Counted from the first letter of the stretch, positions 26,569 to 39,465 are shown. The stretch: DNA of 64,000 bases from an uncultured Gemmatimonadota bacterium (GCA_902826615.1 CADEFN010000002.1:874671-938670), one strand, 5' to 3'. A program made the numbers and translations. The notes: generated by a model from the letters alone, not told the origin.

Positions 26569-29262
26569 ATGGAACAGGACAAACGCCGACGCTACATGAG
26601 CTTCTTCGGGCCCCGTCCCGAAAGCGACGTGGAGGACGAGATCGCTTTCCATCTCGAGATGCGCGCAAAGGAACTGATGGCGCGTGGGATGAACCAGGCC
26701 GAGGCCCGCGAAGAAGCCCGCCGACGCTTTGGCGATCGGGCGAGGTTGGAGGCCGAAATGCGGCGCATGGAACGGGAGAAGGCACGCAAAGACGCCCGTC
26801 TCGCCTTTTTCCGTGACTGGCGCAGTGATCTCACCTTCGTGCGCCGATCACTCGTAAGGCAGCCGTTGTTCACGATCGCGGCCGTCCTCACGCTTGGCCT
26901 CAGCATCGGAGTGAATGCCGCGATCTTCTCGGCGGTGAATGCATTTCTGCTCAAGCCGCTTCCGGTCCGCGACGGCGATCGCCAGATGGTGCTGATGTAC
27001 ATGTTCAAGAAGGACAACATCAGCAGCAATGTCTCATATCCGTTCTACCGCGAGGTGAAGGAACTTCCGGTATTCGAGGACGCGGTGGCCTGGTCGGGGT
27101 GGGAGGTGGCGCTCCGCAACGGCAACAACGCCCAGAAGGGCTTTGTGCTGGCGGGAAGTCCCAATTACCTGACGGCGTTAGGCATCCGGCCGGCACTGGG
27201 CCGGATCTACACCCCCGAGGATGCTGCCGCGCGGGCGCAGGTGGTGGTGCTGACCGATGCCTTCTGGGCTCGTGAGTTCAACCGTGATCCGTCGGTGCTG
27301 GGCCGGACGTTGCACCTCAACGACGCGCCTTTCACGGTCATCGGAGTGCTGCCGCCCGCCTTCATCGGCACGCAGCCCCTCATTGTTCCGCAGTTGATGA
27401 TGCCCCTGGAGTCACTGGTGAGCTTCTATCCCGAGATCACACGCAATCTCGAGGATATGTCCTGGGGGAGCCTGCGGGTTCTGGCGCGTGCGCGACCCGA
27501 CGCCTCGATGGAGCAAATCCGGGCCGCGGTCGCGCAGTACAGCGCCGACCTCGAACGGCGGTATCCCAAGGAGTTGGCGGAGCAGCGGGTGGCCGTGGAG
27601 CGGGAGACACGGGCGCGACCGGATCTCTCGATCTCCGGCATTGTGCCATGGATCGCCGGCGTCTTCTTTGGCATGGTAGGGCTGGCCGTGCTGGTGGCGT
27701 GCGCCAACGTCACGAATCTCCTGCTGGCTCGTGCCACAGCGCGCCGCTCGGAGATTGCCGTGCGGGGTGCGCTGGGCGCCGCGCGAAGCCGCGTGATCCG
27801 GTTGCTGCTCACGGAGAGTGTGGTCATCGGCGCACTGAGCCTCGCAGTGGCGTACGGGCTCGCTCGCTTCTCCATTCACTGGTTCAACAACCTCGATCTT
27901 GCCATCGACGTGCCGGTCAGTTTCGGCCTGGAGATGGATTGGCGTGTGTTTGGTTATGCCGCCGCCATTGCACTGCTTGCCGGCGTGATTGCCGGTCTCG
28001 CTCCGGCCCTGATGGGTTCGCGCACTCCCGTGAGTGATGTCTTGCGCGAGAGTGGGCGGTCGGGCGCGGGAGATCGCGGCCGGACGCGGTTCAGGAACAC
28101 CCTCGTCGTGGCACAGGTGGCCGTCTCCTTTGTCCTGCTGGTGTGTGGCGCGCTGTTCATGCGTAGTGCCAACGGCGCGGCGCAACTCGACATCGGTTTC
28201 AGGCGCGATCAACTGCTGCTGGCCAACATCGATCTGTCGTTCCGGCGGCTCGATTCGGCCCAGACACGTCGCGTGCAGGATCGTATCCTCGAGGGATTGG
28301 CCGCCCTGCCTAACGCGCAGCACGCCGGACTCGGGGCTCATGTCCCGCTGGGCGGCAACAACAATGGCGGCAATGTGTTCATCGACACACGTCCGGCAGC
28401 CGCGCCCCAGGGACTCTATCAGGTCTTCCACTCGAGTGTGACCCCGGGCTTCATCTCGGCCATCGGGCTGCGCCTGCGTGAGGGTCGCGATTTTGCACCG
28501 ACCGATGACGCCGGCACCACGCCAGTGACGATCGTGAACCGATCACTCGCCGCGGCGTTGTGGCCGGGAGAAAATCCGCTCGGCAAACGGTTCCGTCTGC
28601 AAGAAGGGGGCAAGGAAATCGAGGTCGTCGGGCTCATCGACAACGCGCAGTACCTGCTGCTCGGCGAGCAGCCACGTCCCTTTGCCTACTTCCCGCTCCG
28701 GCAGCGTCCGAGCAACCTGACGTTCATTTTCCTTCGCACCAAGTCGGCCGACCCACTCGCTTCAGTGGCCGACGTCCGGCGCGTGATACTCGATGTCGAC
28801 CCGAACATCCTGGTGACGGGATTCCGCTCCATGGAAACCCATCTCGATCACGGGCTCGCCCTCTTTTTCGTGAACATGGCAGCCACGCTGGCCACGGCCA
28901 TCGGGTTACTCGGGTTGTTGCAGACCGTGGTTGGTCTTTATGGTGTCCTGTCCTACACGGTGGCCCAGCGCACTCGGGAGTTCGGGATTCGTCAGGCACT
29001 GGGCGCCCGGGCGAGCACCATCATCGGTCAGGTGGTGCGTCAGGGATCGGTGTTATGCGGAATCGGGCTCGGGATCGGGCTGGTGATCGCGCTCGCGCTG
29101 ACGCGGACGATGGCGTCGTTGTTGTACGGGGTATCGCCTACTGATGTGTTGTCATTCGGCGGAGCATTCCTGGTGGTGTGCGCAGTGGCGTTTGTGTCGG
29201 TGTATTTGCCGGCCTGGCGTGCGTCGCGGGTGGCGCCGGCGAGCGCGATTCGGAGTGAGTAG
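26569..29262 (+). CDS. ADOP-type (duplicated orphan) ABC transporter permease, MacB/FtsX fold
   Basis: 897 residues. N-terminal soluble prefix (~1-85, DEIAFHLEMRAKELMARGM, ARRRFGDR) typical of the ADOP permease prefix domain. Then a membrane helix (~98-118), a MacB-type periplasmic domain (~125-340), the first FtsX helices (~358-490, VLVACANVTNLLLARATARR, IAVRGALGAARS), a second periplasmic domain (~510-740) and second FtsX set (~763-890, FGIRQALGARAS). There is no ATPase in or next to the gene, as is usual for these orphan permeases. Probable role: export of a peptide or lipid-like compound, or mechanotransmission to a periplasmic partner; the substrate is unknown. Co-transcribed with padR. 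Confidence 0.92.
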   Translation: MEQDKRRRYMSFFGPRPESDVEDEIAFHLEMRAKELMARGMNQAEAREEARRRFGDRARLEAEMRRMEREKARKDARLAFFRDWRSDLTFVRRSLVRQPLFTIAAVLTLGLSIGVNAAIFSAVNAFLLKPLPVRDGDRQMVLMYMFKKDNISSNVSYPFYREVKELPVFEDAVAWSGWEVALRNGNNAQKGFVLAGSPNYLTALGIRPALGRIYTPEDAAARAQVVVLTDAFWAREFNRDPSVLGRTLHLNDAPFTVIGVLPPAFIGTQPLIVPQLMMPLESLVSFYPEITRNLEDMSWGSLRVLARARPDASMEQIRAAVAQYSADLERRYPKELAEQRVAVERETRARPDLSISGIVPWIAGVFFGMVGLAVLVACANVTNLLLARATARRSEIAVRGALGAARSRVIRLLLTESVVIGALSLAVAYGLARFSIHWFNNLDLAIDVPVSFGLEMDWRVFGYAAAIALLAGVIAGLAPALMGSRTPVSDVLRESGRSGAGDRGRTRFRNTLVVAQVAVSFVLLVCGALFMRSANGAAQLDIGFRRDQLLLANIDLSFRRLDSAQTRRVQDRILEGLAALPNAQHAGLGAHVPLGGNNNGGNVFIDTRPAAAPQGLYQVFHSSVTPGFISAIGLRLREGRDFAPTDDAGTTPVTIVNRSLAAALWPGENPLGKRFRLQEGGKEIEVVGLIDNAQYLLLGEQPRPFAYFPLRQRPSNLTFIFLRTKSADPLASVADVRRVILDVDPNILVTGFRSMETHLDHGLALFFVNMAATLATAIGLLGLLQTVVGLYGVLSYTVAQRTREFGIRQALGARASTIIGQVVRQGSVLCGIGLGIGLVIALALTRTMASLLYGVSPTDVLSFGGAFLVVCAVAFVSVYLPAWRASRVAPASAIRSE

Positions 29263-29345
29263 AAGGCTGCACGCGTGACGCGAGGCAGAGGTGGCTGCGA
29301 CCGGAGCGCGCTCACCTTGCGGCTGCCCATCCTTACCGTCTTGCA

Positions 29346-32185
<2,840 letters not shown>

Positions 32186-32254
32186 CGGGCAAGACTACCA
32201 GAGGTGACGACGAACAGGAAGCGGAGCGACCCGGCTGCGACCCTTCCGATTCCC

Positions 32255-32572
32255 TCAGGAGAACCGTACGAGGAATCCCCCGTCGGCGTGGTCTTTGCCC
32301 CAGGCGCGTACCACGGTCGCCGGCTCCGCGCCGAGCAGCGCCTTCACAATGGGCTTGAGCACTGACACCCCACCGGAGCCGCGTCCCTTTCCCGTGATGA
32401 TGTGGGCCAGGCCACCGGGCGAGCGGCGGCGCGCGTTGCGGAGCCAGGCCGAAACGTGGGTGCGGGCGTCAACGGCGCTGAACCCGTGCAGGTCGAGCGT
32501 TTCGTCGACTGGCCCGTCCAGGGGGTCGAAGGGATTGCGGGCCCTGGATGGCTGCTTCTTGCGGTTAGGCAT
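32255..32572 (-). CDS. Small Smr-domain protein
   Basis: 105 residues, a free-standing Smr domain: DETLDLHGFSAVDART (LDLHG signature), HIITGKGRGSGG (TGKG signature) and a C-terminal GGFLVRF. Smr domains act as DNA/RNA endonucleases, and SmrB-type proteins cut mRNA at collided ribosomes; which role applies is unknown. ATG 32572 is preferred; the frame continues to 32662, into the divergent amidase gene. Codons 2-3 are CCT AAC, so the heptamer GCCTAAC sits across the start codon. Confidence 0.87.
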   Translation of the reverse strand: MPNRKKQPSRARNPFDPLDGPVDETLDLHGFSAVDARTHVSAWLRNARRRSPGGLAHIITGKGRGSGGVSVLKPIVKALLGAEPATVVRAWGKDHADGGFLVRFS

Positions 32573-32648
32573 GTCGCGTGGCGGTGACGACTGGCTGAGA
32601 GGCGTTGCGAGTGGTACGATGGTCGTCGCGCACCAATTTCGCCACGCC

Positions 32649-34532
32649 ATGTCCAAACCCACTCGCCTCTTTCTGCTCGCTGCCGCGTCGATTCTGCCCC
32701 TTGTCCCGGTCGGGGCCCAGGCACGTGCCGGTCGTGACCCCGTCTACGAGGCCAGTATTTCCGAACTGCAGGAGGGGATGACCCGGGGACGCTGGACCTC
32801 GGCGCGCTTGGTCGATGCGTACCTCGCCCGCATTCGTGCCTACGACCAGAAGGGACCCGCGCTCAACGCGATGATCCGGCTCAATCCCAACGCGAGACGC
32901 GACGCTCTCGCGCTCGACGCAGAGCGGCGGAAAGGACGTGTGCGTGGCCCTCTGCATGGTATTCCCATCGTACTGAAGGACAACTTCGATACGTTTGATC
33001 TTCCGACGAGCGCGGCATCACTGGCGCTCGCCGGCGTGCAGCCGCCCGACGACGGCTTCATCGTGAAGCGTCTGCGTGAGGCAGGTGCCGTGATCATCGG
33101 CAAGACCAACATGCACGAACTCGCGGCGGGGATCACTTCGGTGAGTTCGCTCGGCGGGCAGACCCGCAACCCGTATGATCCCATGCGTTGTCCGGGTGGA
33201 TCGAGTGGAGGAACCGGGGCGGCGGTGGCGGCGAGTTTCGCCGCTGTGGGCTGGGGATCGGATACCTGTGGCTCCATCCGTATTCCCTCAGCATTCAACA
33301 ACCTTGTGGGTTTGCGTCCCACGCAGGGCCTCGCCAGTCGCGACGGCGTGGTGCCGTTGTCGCACACGCAGGATATTCCCGGCCCGCTCGCGCGTTCGGC
33401 GCGTGATCTGGCGATTGCGCTCGATGTCACCGTGGGGTTTGACGCTGCCGATAGCACTACGCGTGCGGCACAGGGGTGGAGCACCACGGCCTTCACCGAT
33501 TCGCTGAGCGCCTACCCATTGCGTGGCACACGCATCGCGGTGCTCACCAACTACATGACAGGTGATATCGACGCCGACATCCGCGATTCGGTGCGTGCGA
33601 TGACGCGAACCATGCAGGGAGCCGGTGCGAGTGTGATCGACGTGCGCGTGGCCGATTTTGACTCACTCACCGCCAATGTGAGTGCCACCAACTACGAAAC
33701 GGACGCCGATCTGCAGGCGTATCTCAAAGGTATTCCGGGCGCAGGGAGTGTGACGGCGAAGAACATTCTGAGCACCGGGCTTTTCCATGAAGCCATGACA
33801 GCACGTATCACGCTGATGGATACCACCGGCAAAGGCGATCCGGCGGCCTATGGTCGTGTGCTGGCCAAACAGCAGGTGTTGCGCTCCCGGTTCATCGCGC
33901 TCATGGATTCGCTGCAGGTTGACATGATTGCGTATCCCACGAGCCGCAAGCGACCGGTGCTGGTGGGAGAGCCGCAACCGGGGAGCACCTGTGTGCTGAG
34001 CGCCGCGAGCGGACTCCCCGCACTGAGTGCACCGGCCGGATTCACCAACGATGGACTGCCTGTCGGGATCGAGTTTCTCGGCCGTCCGCGTTCCGACGTA
34101 CGGCTGGTGGCCCTGGCCTGGTCGCTGGAGCAACTCGCCGCTCGGCGCCGGCCGCCGTCGACCACACCCTCACTCGTGAGTGGGAAAGCACCACTCCCGT
34201 TGGTGTTTTCACAAACCACTCGACAGGGGCGCACGCGCGCCACCACCCGCTTCCGGTTTGATGCCCTCACGAACGTGCTGTCGTACGAGGTGCTCGTGAC
34301 GGGTGCGAGCGCGAGCACCTTCCACGCCCTGGTGTTGCGTCGGGATGGCAATGCCACGACGGGAGCGCCGGTGATTCATCGCCTGGCAGGCCCCGGCATG
34401 TTGAGCGCCAGCGGATCGCTGCCACTCTCGGGGCAGGATCGGCGGGCACTGGCCGATGGGCGGCTCCAGGTGTCGCTGTTTACCAGGGAAGGAAGCCAGA
34501 CGGAGGGAATTCGCGCCGTGTCGCTTCCGTAA
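32649..34532 (+). CDS. Exported amidase-signature enzyme with C-terminal CHRD-like region
   Basis: 627 residues. Signal peptide (LLAAASILPLVPVGAQA). The amidase-signature domain (~30-515) has all three catalytic elements: Lys in VLKDNFDT, cis-Ser in CPGGSSGGTGAAVAA and nucleophile Ser in SDTCGSIRIP. It hydrolyses a carboxamide; the substrate is unknown. About 110 residues follow (~518-627), including FDALTNVLSYEVLVTG, HALVLRRDGN, GSLPLSGQDRRALADGRLQV and SLFTREG. Their layout (strand, H-x-L/V, G.., L..LADG..V.L) recalls CHRD (chordin-type) domains. That part is an inference. It is divergent from smr by 76 nt. Confidence 0.87.
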   Translation: MSKPTRLFLLAAASILPLVPVGAQARAGRDPVYEASISELQEGMTRGRWTSARLVDAYLARIRAYDQKGPALNAMIRLNPNARRDALALDAERRKGRVRGPLHGIPIVLKDNFDTFDLPTSAASLALAGVQPPDDGFIVKRLREAGAVIIGKTNMHELAAGITSVSSLGGQTRNPYDPMRCPGGSSGGTGAAVAASFAAVGWGSDTCGSIRIPSAFNNLVGLRPTQGLASRDGVVPLSHTQDIPGPLARSARDLAIALDVTVGFDAADSTTRAAQGWSTTAFTDSLSAYPLRGTRIAVLTNYMTGDIDADIRDSVRAMTRTMQGAGASVIDVRVADFDSLTANVSATNYETDADLQAYLKGIPGAGSVTAKNILSTGLFHEAMTARITLMDTTGKGDPAAYGRVLAKQQVLRSRFIALMDSLQVDMIAYPTSRKRPVLVGEPQPGSTCVLSAASGLPALSAPAGFTNDGLPVGIEFLGRPRSDVRLVALAWSLEQLAARRRPPSTTPSLVSGKAPLPLVFSQTTRQGRTRATTRFRFDALTNVLSYEVLVTGASASTFHALVLRRDGNATTGAPVIHRLAGPGMLSASGSLPLSGQDRRALADGRLQVSLFTREGSQTEGIRAVSLP

Positions 34533-34599
34533 TCGCAGCTCAACGATTCCACTCCAGTTCCCGTTTCTTCACCAACCCTTCCCCCGTCCGAACCTCCAC

Positions 34600-36144
34600 A
34601 TGCTCACCACCGTTTGGCGTCAACGTCTGTCGTGCGTCGTGACTCTGGCCATCTGCGGCACGTCAGCGCTCCAGGCGCAATCCCGGGAGCCCTTCCCGGG
34701 ACTCGACGCCTACATGGAGGCCGCCATTCAGCTCTGGAAGGTGCCCGGTGTCGGCCTCGCGATCGTGCGCAATGACTCGGTCATTTACGCCAGGGGGTAC
34801 GGGGTGCGCGACGTCGCTCGACCCGACCGGGTGGATGAGCGCACCATCTTCGCTATCGGGTCGTCATCCAAGGCCTTTACGTCGGCCTCCGTCGCCATGC
34901 TCGTCGATGAGAAGAAGGTGTCACTCGATGCCACCGCGGCCACGTACCTGCCCGGCTTCCAGTTGTACGATCCGTATGCGTCGCGCGAACTCACGGTGCG
35001 CGACATGCTGAGTCATCGCAGCGGGCTGGCCCGTGGCGAACTCGCCTGGTACGGCTCCGGCTTCGATCGCGACGAAATTGTGCGCCGAGTGCGGTACCTC
35101 CCCCCGACCTGGTCGCTGCGCTCACAGTTCGGCTATCAGAACATCATGTACATCGCCTCGGGCCAGGTGGTCGCCAAGGTGTCGGGCAAGTCGTGGGATG
35201 ACTTCGTCCGCGAGCGCATCTTCACCCCACTCGGCATGAGTACCAGCTCGACGTCCATCGCCGCGCTGTCCGGTCAGCGTGATGTGTCGTTACCTCACGC
35301 CATGGTCAATGACACGGTGCGCAGTGTTCCCTGGCGCAACATCGACAATGCCGGGCCGGCCGGTTCGATCAATTCCAACGTGGCGGAGATGGCGCAGTGG
35401 GTGCGGCTCCAGCTGGGCCGAGGGATGTACAACGGCAAACAGCTGATCTCCTCGCGGATGGTCGATGAGATGCACCAGGCGCACACGGTGATTCGCACCG
35501 ATTCGGCGGCCCGCGCCAACAATCCCGAGACGCATCTGCAGGCGTATGGACTGGGGTGGTTTCTGCAGGACTATCGCGGGCGCATGGTTGTGCACCATGG
35601 CGGCAATGTCGACGGCTTCACGGCCCTGGTGGCGATGATGCCCGAAGAGAAATACGGCATCGTGTTGCTGACCAACATGAATGGCACCGGTTTGCCTAAC
35701 GCGTTGATGCTCAAGCTCTTCGACTTGCAGCTCAAGGCGCCGTCGCGCGACTGGGTACGCGAGGGGTTCACCCGGCTCGAAACGGCACAAGCCCGGGCCC
35801 GGGATGCGCAGCGTCGCGCCGATGCACAGCGCGTGGCCAACACCCGCCCCTCACTGCCACTTTCGGCGTACGTGGGCACCTACGTCGACTCGCTCTATGG
35901 CGACGTGGTCATTACCGAGGTGAGTGGCAAACTCCACCTCGAGTTTGGGCCGACGTGGCGTGCCGATCTCGAGCACTATCACCTGGATTCGTTCCGTGCG
36001 CGCTTTGACACGCCGGTGCTTCCCCCTGTGCCCGTGACGTTCCGCATTGGCGGAGCGGGCAAGGTTGATGAAGTGCAGCTCGATATGGCAGGACGGGCCG
36101 ACTTCAAACGGAAGGCTACGCCGCCGGCGAGCGGTTCGCGCTAG
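34600..36144 (+). CDS. Exported serine hydrolase, class C beta-lactamase/PBP4 family with DUF3471-type tail
   Basis: 514 residues. Signal peptide (LAICGTSALQAQ). Class C fold landmarks: S-x-x-K in GSSSKAFTSA (~residue 87), Y-x-N in FGYQNIMYIA (~178) and HHGGNVDG (~331, replacing K-T-G). MLSHRSGLARGELAW is typical of the family. The C-terminal ~90 residues (LSAYVGTYVDSLYGDVVITE) match the DUF3471-like lipocalin tail common in these esterases/peptidases. More likely a peptidase or esterase than an antibiotic-resistance enzyme. It lies downstream of the amidase and 10 nt ahead of the VOC gene, so a small operon is likely. Confidence 0.9.
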   Translation: MLTTVWRQRLSCVVTLAICGTSALQAQSREPFPGLDAYMEAAIQLWKVPGVGLAIVRNDSVIYARGYGVRDVARPDRVDERTIFAIGSSSKAFTSASVAMLVDEKKVSLDATAATYLPGFQLYDPYASRELTVRDMLSHRSGLARGELAWYGSGFDRDEIVRRVRYLPPTWSLRSQFGYQNIMYIASGQVVAKVSGKSWDDFVRERIFTPLGMSTSSTSIAALSGQRDVSLPHAMVNDTVRSVPWRNIDNAGPAGSINSNVAEMAQWVRLQLGRGMYNGKQLISSRMVDEMHQAHTVIRTDSAARANNPETHLQAYGLGWFLQDYRGRMVVHHGGNVDGFTALVAMMPEEKYGIVLLTNMNGTGLPNALMLKLFDLQLKAPSRDWVREGFTRLETAQARARDAQRRADAQRVANTRPSLPLSAYVGTYVDSLYGDVVITEVSGKLHLEFGPTWRADLEHYHLDSFRARFDTPVLPPVPVTFRIGGAGKVDEVQLDMAGRADFKRKATPPASGSR

Positions 36145-36154
36145 ACTTCCACAT

Positions 36155-37096
36155 ATGGGCGCGAGCACACACGACATCTTTGGCAACACGGCGGGCGAGC
36201 CGGCCACCCCCGGATCGTACGGCGAGGCTCCTCGGGGCCACCGCCTGCCCGGCGCACTGCAACTCGGTGCCGTGCGCCTTCGCGTAGCGAATCTCGCGCG
36301 ATCGGTCGAGTACTACACGTCCGTGCTCGGCCTGCAGGTTGTCGAGCGTGTAGCGACACGCGCGGCGCTCGCGCCGGTGGGGAGCACTCGTGTGCTCGTG
36401 GAGCTGCACGAAGTCTCCGGTGTCGTGCCGGCGCCCCGGCGTAGGCGCCTCGGACTCTTTCACTTTGCGATCCTGCTGCCCGATCGCGCATCACTCGGGC
36501 AGTTTGTCATGCACCTGGCCGAAAACGATGTGTATGCCGGGGCGGGTGATCACCTGGTGAGCGAGGCGTTTTATCTCACCGATCCTGACGGGCTGGGCAT
36601 CGAGGTCTATGCCGACCGGCCGCGTGATACCTGGCGGCGATCGGGCCGAGAGCTGATGATGGCCACCGACCCGGTGGACACCAGGAGCCTGATACAGCTG
36701 GGCAGTGAAACGAAATGGGCAGGCATGCCGGCTACCACGGTGATGGGGCACCTGCACCTTCACGTGGGTGCCATCGAGAAGGCGGCCGCCTTCTATTCGG
36801 AAGCGTTAGGTCTTGACCGTATCGTGTGGAGTTACCCCGGAGCGCTGTTCATGAGTGCTGGTGGGTATCATCACCACCTCGGCACCAACACGTGGGCTGG
36901 TGCCGGGGCCATTGCCGCGCAGCCCGGCGAGGCGGCGCTGATGGAGTGGACCATCGAGCTGCCTGACGAGTCCAGTGTGGCCGCCGCCGCCGCGAGTCTT
37001 GGCGCTGCCGGATATGCGGCAACGCCTGATGGCCGCGACCTGCTCACGGCAGACCCCTGGGGCACCGCACTGCGTCTGCGCCCTCTTTCCCGTTAG
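36155..37096 (+). CDS. Two-domain VOC (glyoxalase/extradiol dioxygenase-like) protein, CatE-like
   Basis: 313 residues made of two VOC modules. First module: LGAVRLRVANLARSVEYYT ... LGLFHFAIL ... YLTDPDGLGIEVYADRP. Second module: GHLHLHVGAIEKAAAFYS ... GYHHHLGTNTW. Candidate metal ligands are His in LGLFHFA and Glu in LGIEVYA (first), and His in GHLHLHV (second). It resembles the Bacillus CatE/YwbC group annotated as catechol-2,3-dioxygenase-like; real dioxygenase activity is uncertain. The stop TAG at 37094-37096 is inside a GTTAGGC heptamer. It follows the serine hydrolase by 10 nt. Confidence 0.88.
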   Translation: MGASTHDIFGNTAGEPATPGSYGEAPRGHRLPGALQLGAVRLRVANLARSVEYYTSVLGLQVVERVATRAALAPVGSTRVLVELHEVSGVVPAPRRRRLGLFHFAILLPDRASLGQFVMHLAENDVYAGAGDHLVSEAFYLTDPDGLGIEVYADRPRDTWRRSGRELMMATDPVDTRSLIQLGSETKWAGMPATTVMGHLHLHVGAIEKAAAFYSEALGLDRIVWSYPGALFMSAGGYHHHLGTNTWAGAGAIAAQPGEAALMEWTIELPDESSVAAAAASLGAAGYAATPDGRDLLTADPWGTALRLRPLSR

Positions 37097-37100
37097 GCGC

Positions 37101-37131
37101 CGCCCCTTGCCGTCTGCGGCGACAAGGGGCG
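37101..37131. terminator. Bidirectional hairpin between convergent genes
   Basis: 9-bp stem CGCCCCTTG / CAAGGGGCG (37101-37109 with 37123-37131), with a further CCG/CGG pairing inside the loop. It sits 4 nt after the VOC stop and 9 nt before the S9 peptidase stop on the other strand. Confidence 0.75.
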
Positions 37132-37140
37132 CGACGATCA

Positions 37141-39465
37141 CTACATGGCGGGCGGTGGTGCGATGGTGTAGTCGGCCGGTGTCCGCCCCTTCAGCAGATG
37201 CTCCACGAAATAATCCCAGGTGCGACGCAGCACGTATGGGTGGTTGGTCAGGTTGTGGTCGGCATCGGGGAGGATGAACATGTCGAACCGCTTGTTGGCC
37301 TTCACCAGCGCATCGACGAGGGCAATGGTGTGCGCGGGATGCACGTTGTCGTCCATGTCACCATGAATCAGGAGCAGTTTGCCCTTGAGATTGGCGACAT
37401 GTGACTTGTTGGCGGCCGGCGCAAAGTTGTCGGTGCCACGCAGCGTGTCGCGAACCAGGAGGCCCTGGAATCGTTCGCCCCATCCGTGATAGTACGTACG
37501 ATTGTCGTGATTCCCTGCCGTGGATACTGCCACCGAGTAGAAGTCGGGGTAACGCAACATGGCATCGGTCGACGAAAAGCCGCCGCCGGAGTGACCATAG
37601 ATCCCCACGCGCGAGAGGTCCATCCAGCGATGACGGGCAGCGAGCTGCGTAATCGCGGCCACGTGATCGGGGATGCCATTGTCGCCCATGTTGCCGTACC
37701 ATGCCGTGTACAACGCCTTGTTGCGCGCGGTGTTGCCTAACGCGTCGATCTCCACCACGATGAAGCCGAGTTCGGCCAGCGCCTGCACCTGTCCGGCGAG
37801 GGAGTAGGAGAACGGAGCGCGGTTGGGAAAGAACTCCTTGGGCGCCGGCGAGATGAGTGGTCCGGGATAGATGTGATCGATAACCGGATACCTCTTGGTG
37901 CTGTCGAAGTTGGAAGGCTTCCAGATGACGCCCGTGATCTCGGTGACACCATCGCGCGCTTTGGTGCGGAAGGCCTCACCCGCGCGCCAGCCCGTCGCGC
38001 GCAGGGCGCTGATGTCGGCGCGCTCGAGTTCCTTCACCACACGTCCATCGGCGCCACGCAACACACTCACCGAGGGCTGATCGATGCGTGACCAGGAGTC
38101 GACAAAGAAGCGCGCACCGGGCACGGCCGTGACAGCATGATCGCCATCTTCGGGTGTGAGCAGGGTGGTGGCACTGCCGTCGAGCCCTGCGGAGTAGAGG
38201 AAATCGTACTCGGGGTGACGCCCAGCCTCGCGACCGCGTGCGGTGAAGTACACCCGACCGGTTGCTTCATCGACGCCGAGAAGTGCGGTCACGACCCAAT
38301 CGCCGCTGGTGATTTGGTGCTTCATGGCACCATCGGCACCGAGATGGTAGAGATGTCCCCAGCCATCCCGTTCGGAGAACCAGATGAGGTCACCGTTTCT
38401 CAGCGGTTTCCAATTGGTCGCGCTGCCGAAGAGATCAAGGTTGCCCGTGACGTACGACGCCGCGCTGTCGGCAGTGATACGCCGTGGCGCTCCGCCCGCG
38501 ACGTCAGCCACCATGAGCTGCACACGTTTTGGCCCACGGTTGACGTGCGTGAACCAGACCTTGTCGGAGGTGGGGGCCCACTGCACCACCTTGGTGCCAA
38601 ATCCGTAGAATGACATCATGGGCTGCTTTGGGGCGTCGATGCGGGCGCTGGTGCGTGCGGCCACATCAACCACATAGTGCTCGATCATGGGAACGATCGA
38701 GTCGCCCGGAAGTGCATACGGATATTCGTAGTGCGTCGGGCGGGTTGTGGTGGACGAATACAGATGGAACTTCTGCACTCCGCGCTCATCAATGCGAGTG
38801 ACGACCAGACGCCGTGAGTCGGGTGACCACACTACCTCGGGGATGTTTGGGAGTTTGAGCTTGATCTGCGTTGGCGAGGGTGTGCCAACGCCGTAGGCGT
38901 AACCGGCCGAGCCATCGGTGGTAAGCTGCACCGAATCCGTGGCGCCCACACGGCGGGCCCAGAGGTTGAAGCCCGCAGCAAAGGCCTCCCACTGTTCGTC
39001 GGGTGACCGGACAAACCGTCGGCGATCTGGAAGTGTATCGGTCACCGCACAGACGTATGTCGCGAGTTCGCAGCGGAGCGCACGTTTTCCCACTCGCACC
39101 AGCACACGGCGCTCGTCGCGGCCGTCGTCAGCGAAGTCGAAGGCCTGAAAGGGCAGCGTGCCTGGCGCAAAGGCAGTATCGGCCGCCTTGGACAACGCCG
39201 CTGCAAGGCGAGTGTTGTCGAACAGAAGGGCTCTTCCACCAGTGGCAGGCGTCACGGTGACAAACTCCGCACCCCGTGGCGTCATGACGCGATACCAGAA
39301 TCGTGTGCTGTCACGATAGAACGTGGGCGCCACCTGGTCTCCCGTGACGTGACGCAGCGCGTTCCAGGTGAGCATTTGCTCGGCGCGCTGGTAGTCGGCG
39401 GTGGGCGACTGACTTTCGGCGCGCAGGGCGGTGAGGAGGAGCGCGAGACTGAACAGGCGACGCAT
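37141..39465 (-). CDS. Exported S9 family prolyl oligopeptidase (DPP IV-like)
   Basis: 774 residues. Signal peptide (LFSLALLLTALRAESQ). N-terminal beta-propeller of DPP IV type (residues ~30-500), then an alpha/beta-hydrolase domain with nucleophile Ser in YGHSGGGFSS, Asp in HGDMDDNVHPAHT and His in LPDADHNL. Enzymes of this family release dipeptides with penultimate proline. ATG 39465 begins the signal peptide; the frame is open to 39528. Together with the M24 and M20 enzymes it forms an exported peptide-degrading set. Confidence 0.93.
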   Translation of the reverse strand: MRRLFSLALLLTALRAESQSPTADYQRAEQMLTWNALRHVTGDQVAPTFYRDSTRFWYRVMTPRGAEFVTVTPATGGRALLFDNTRLAAALSKAADTAFAPGTLPFQAFDFADDGRDERRVLVRVGKRALRCELATYVCAVTDTLPDRRRFVRSPDEQWEAFAAGFNLWARRVGATDSVQLTTDGSAGYAYGVGTPSPTQIKLKLPNIPEVVWSPDSRRLVVTRIDERGVQKFHLYSSTTTRPTHYEYPYALPGDSIVPMIEHYVVDVAARTSARIDAPKQPMMSFYGFGTKVVQWAPTSDKVWFTHVNRGPKRVQLMVADVAGGAPRRITADSAASYVTGNLDLFGSATNWKPLRNGDLIWFSERDGWGHLYHLGADGAMKHQITSGDWVVTALLGVDEATGRVYFTARGREAGRHPEYDFLYSAGLDGSATTLLTPEDGDHAVTAVPGARFFVDSWSRIDQPSVSVLRGADGRVVKELERADISALRATGWRAGEAFRTKARDGVTEITGVIWKPSNFDSTKRYPVIDHIYPGPLISPAPKEFFPNRAPFSYSLAGQVQALAELGFIVVEIDALGNTARNKALYTAWYGNMGDNGIPDHVAAITQLAARHRWMDLSRVGIYGHSGGGFSSTDAMLRYPDFYSVAVSTAGNHDNRTYYHGWGERFQGLLVRDTLRGTDNFAPAANKSHVANLKGKLLLIHGDMDDNVHPAHTIALVDALVKANKRFDMFILPDADHNLTNHPYVLRRTWDYFVEHLLKGRTPADYTIAPPPAM

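Noticed and set aside
34600-36144. Antibiotic-resistance beta-lactamase
   Set aside because: SxxK and YxN are present, but HGG replaces KTG and a DUF3471-like tail follows, as in the large family of esterases and peptidases of this fold.
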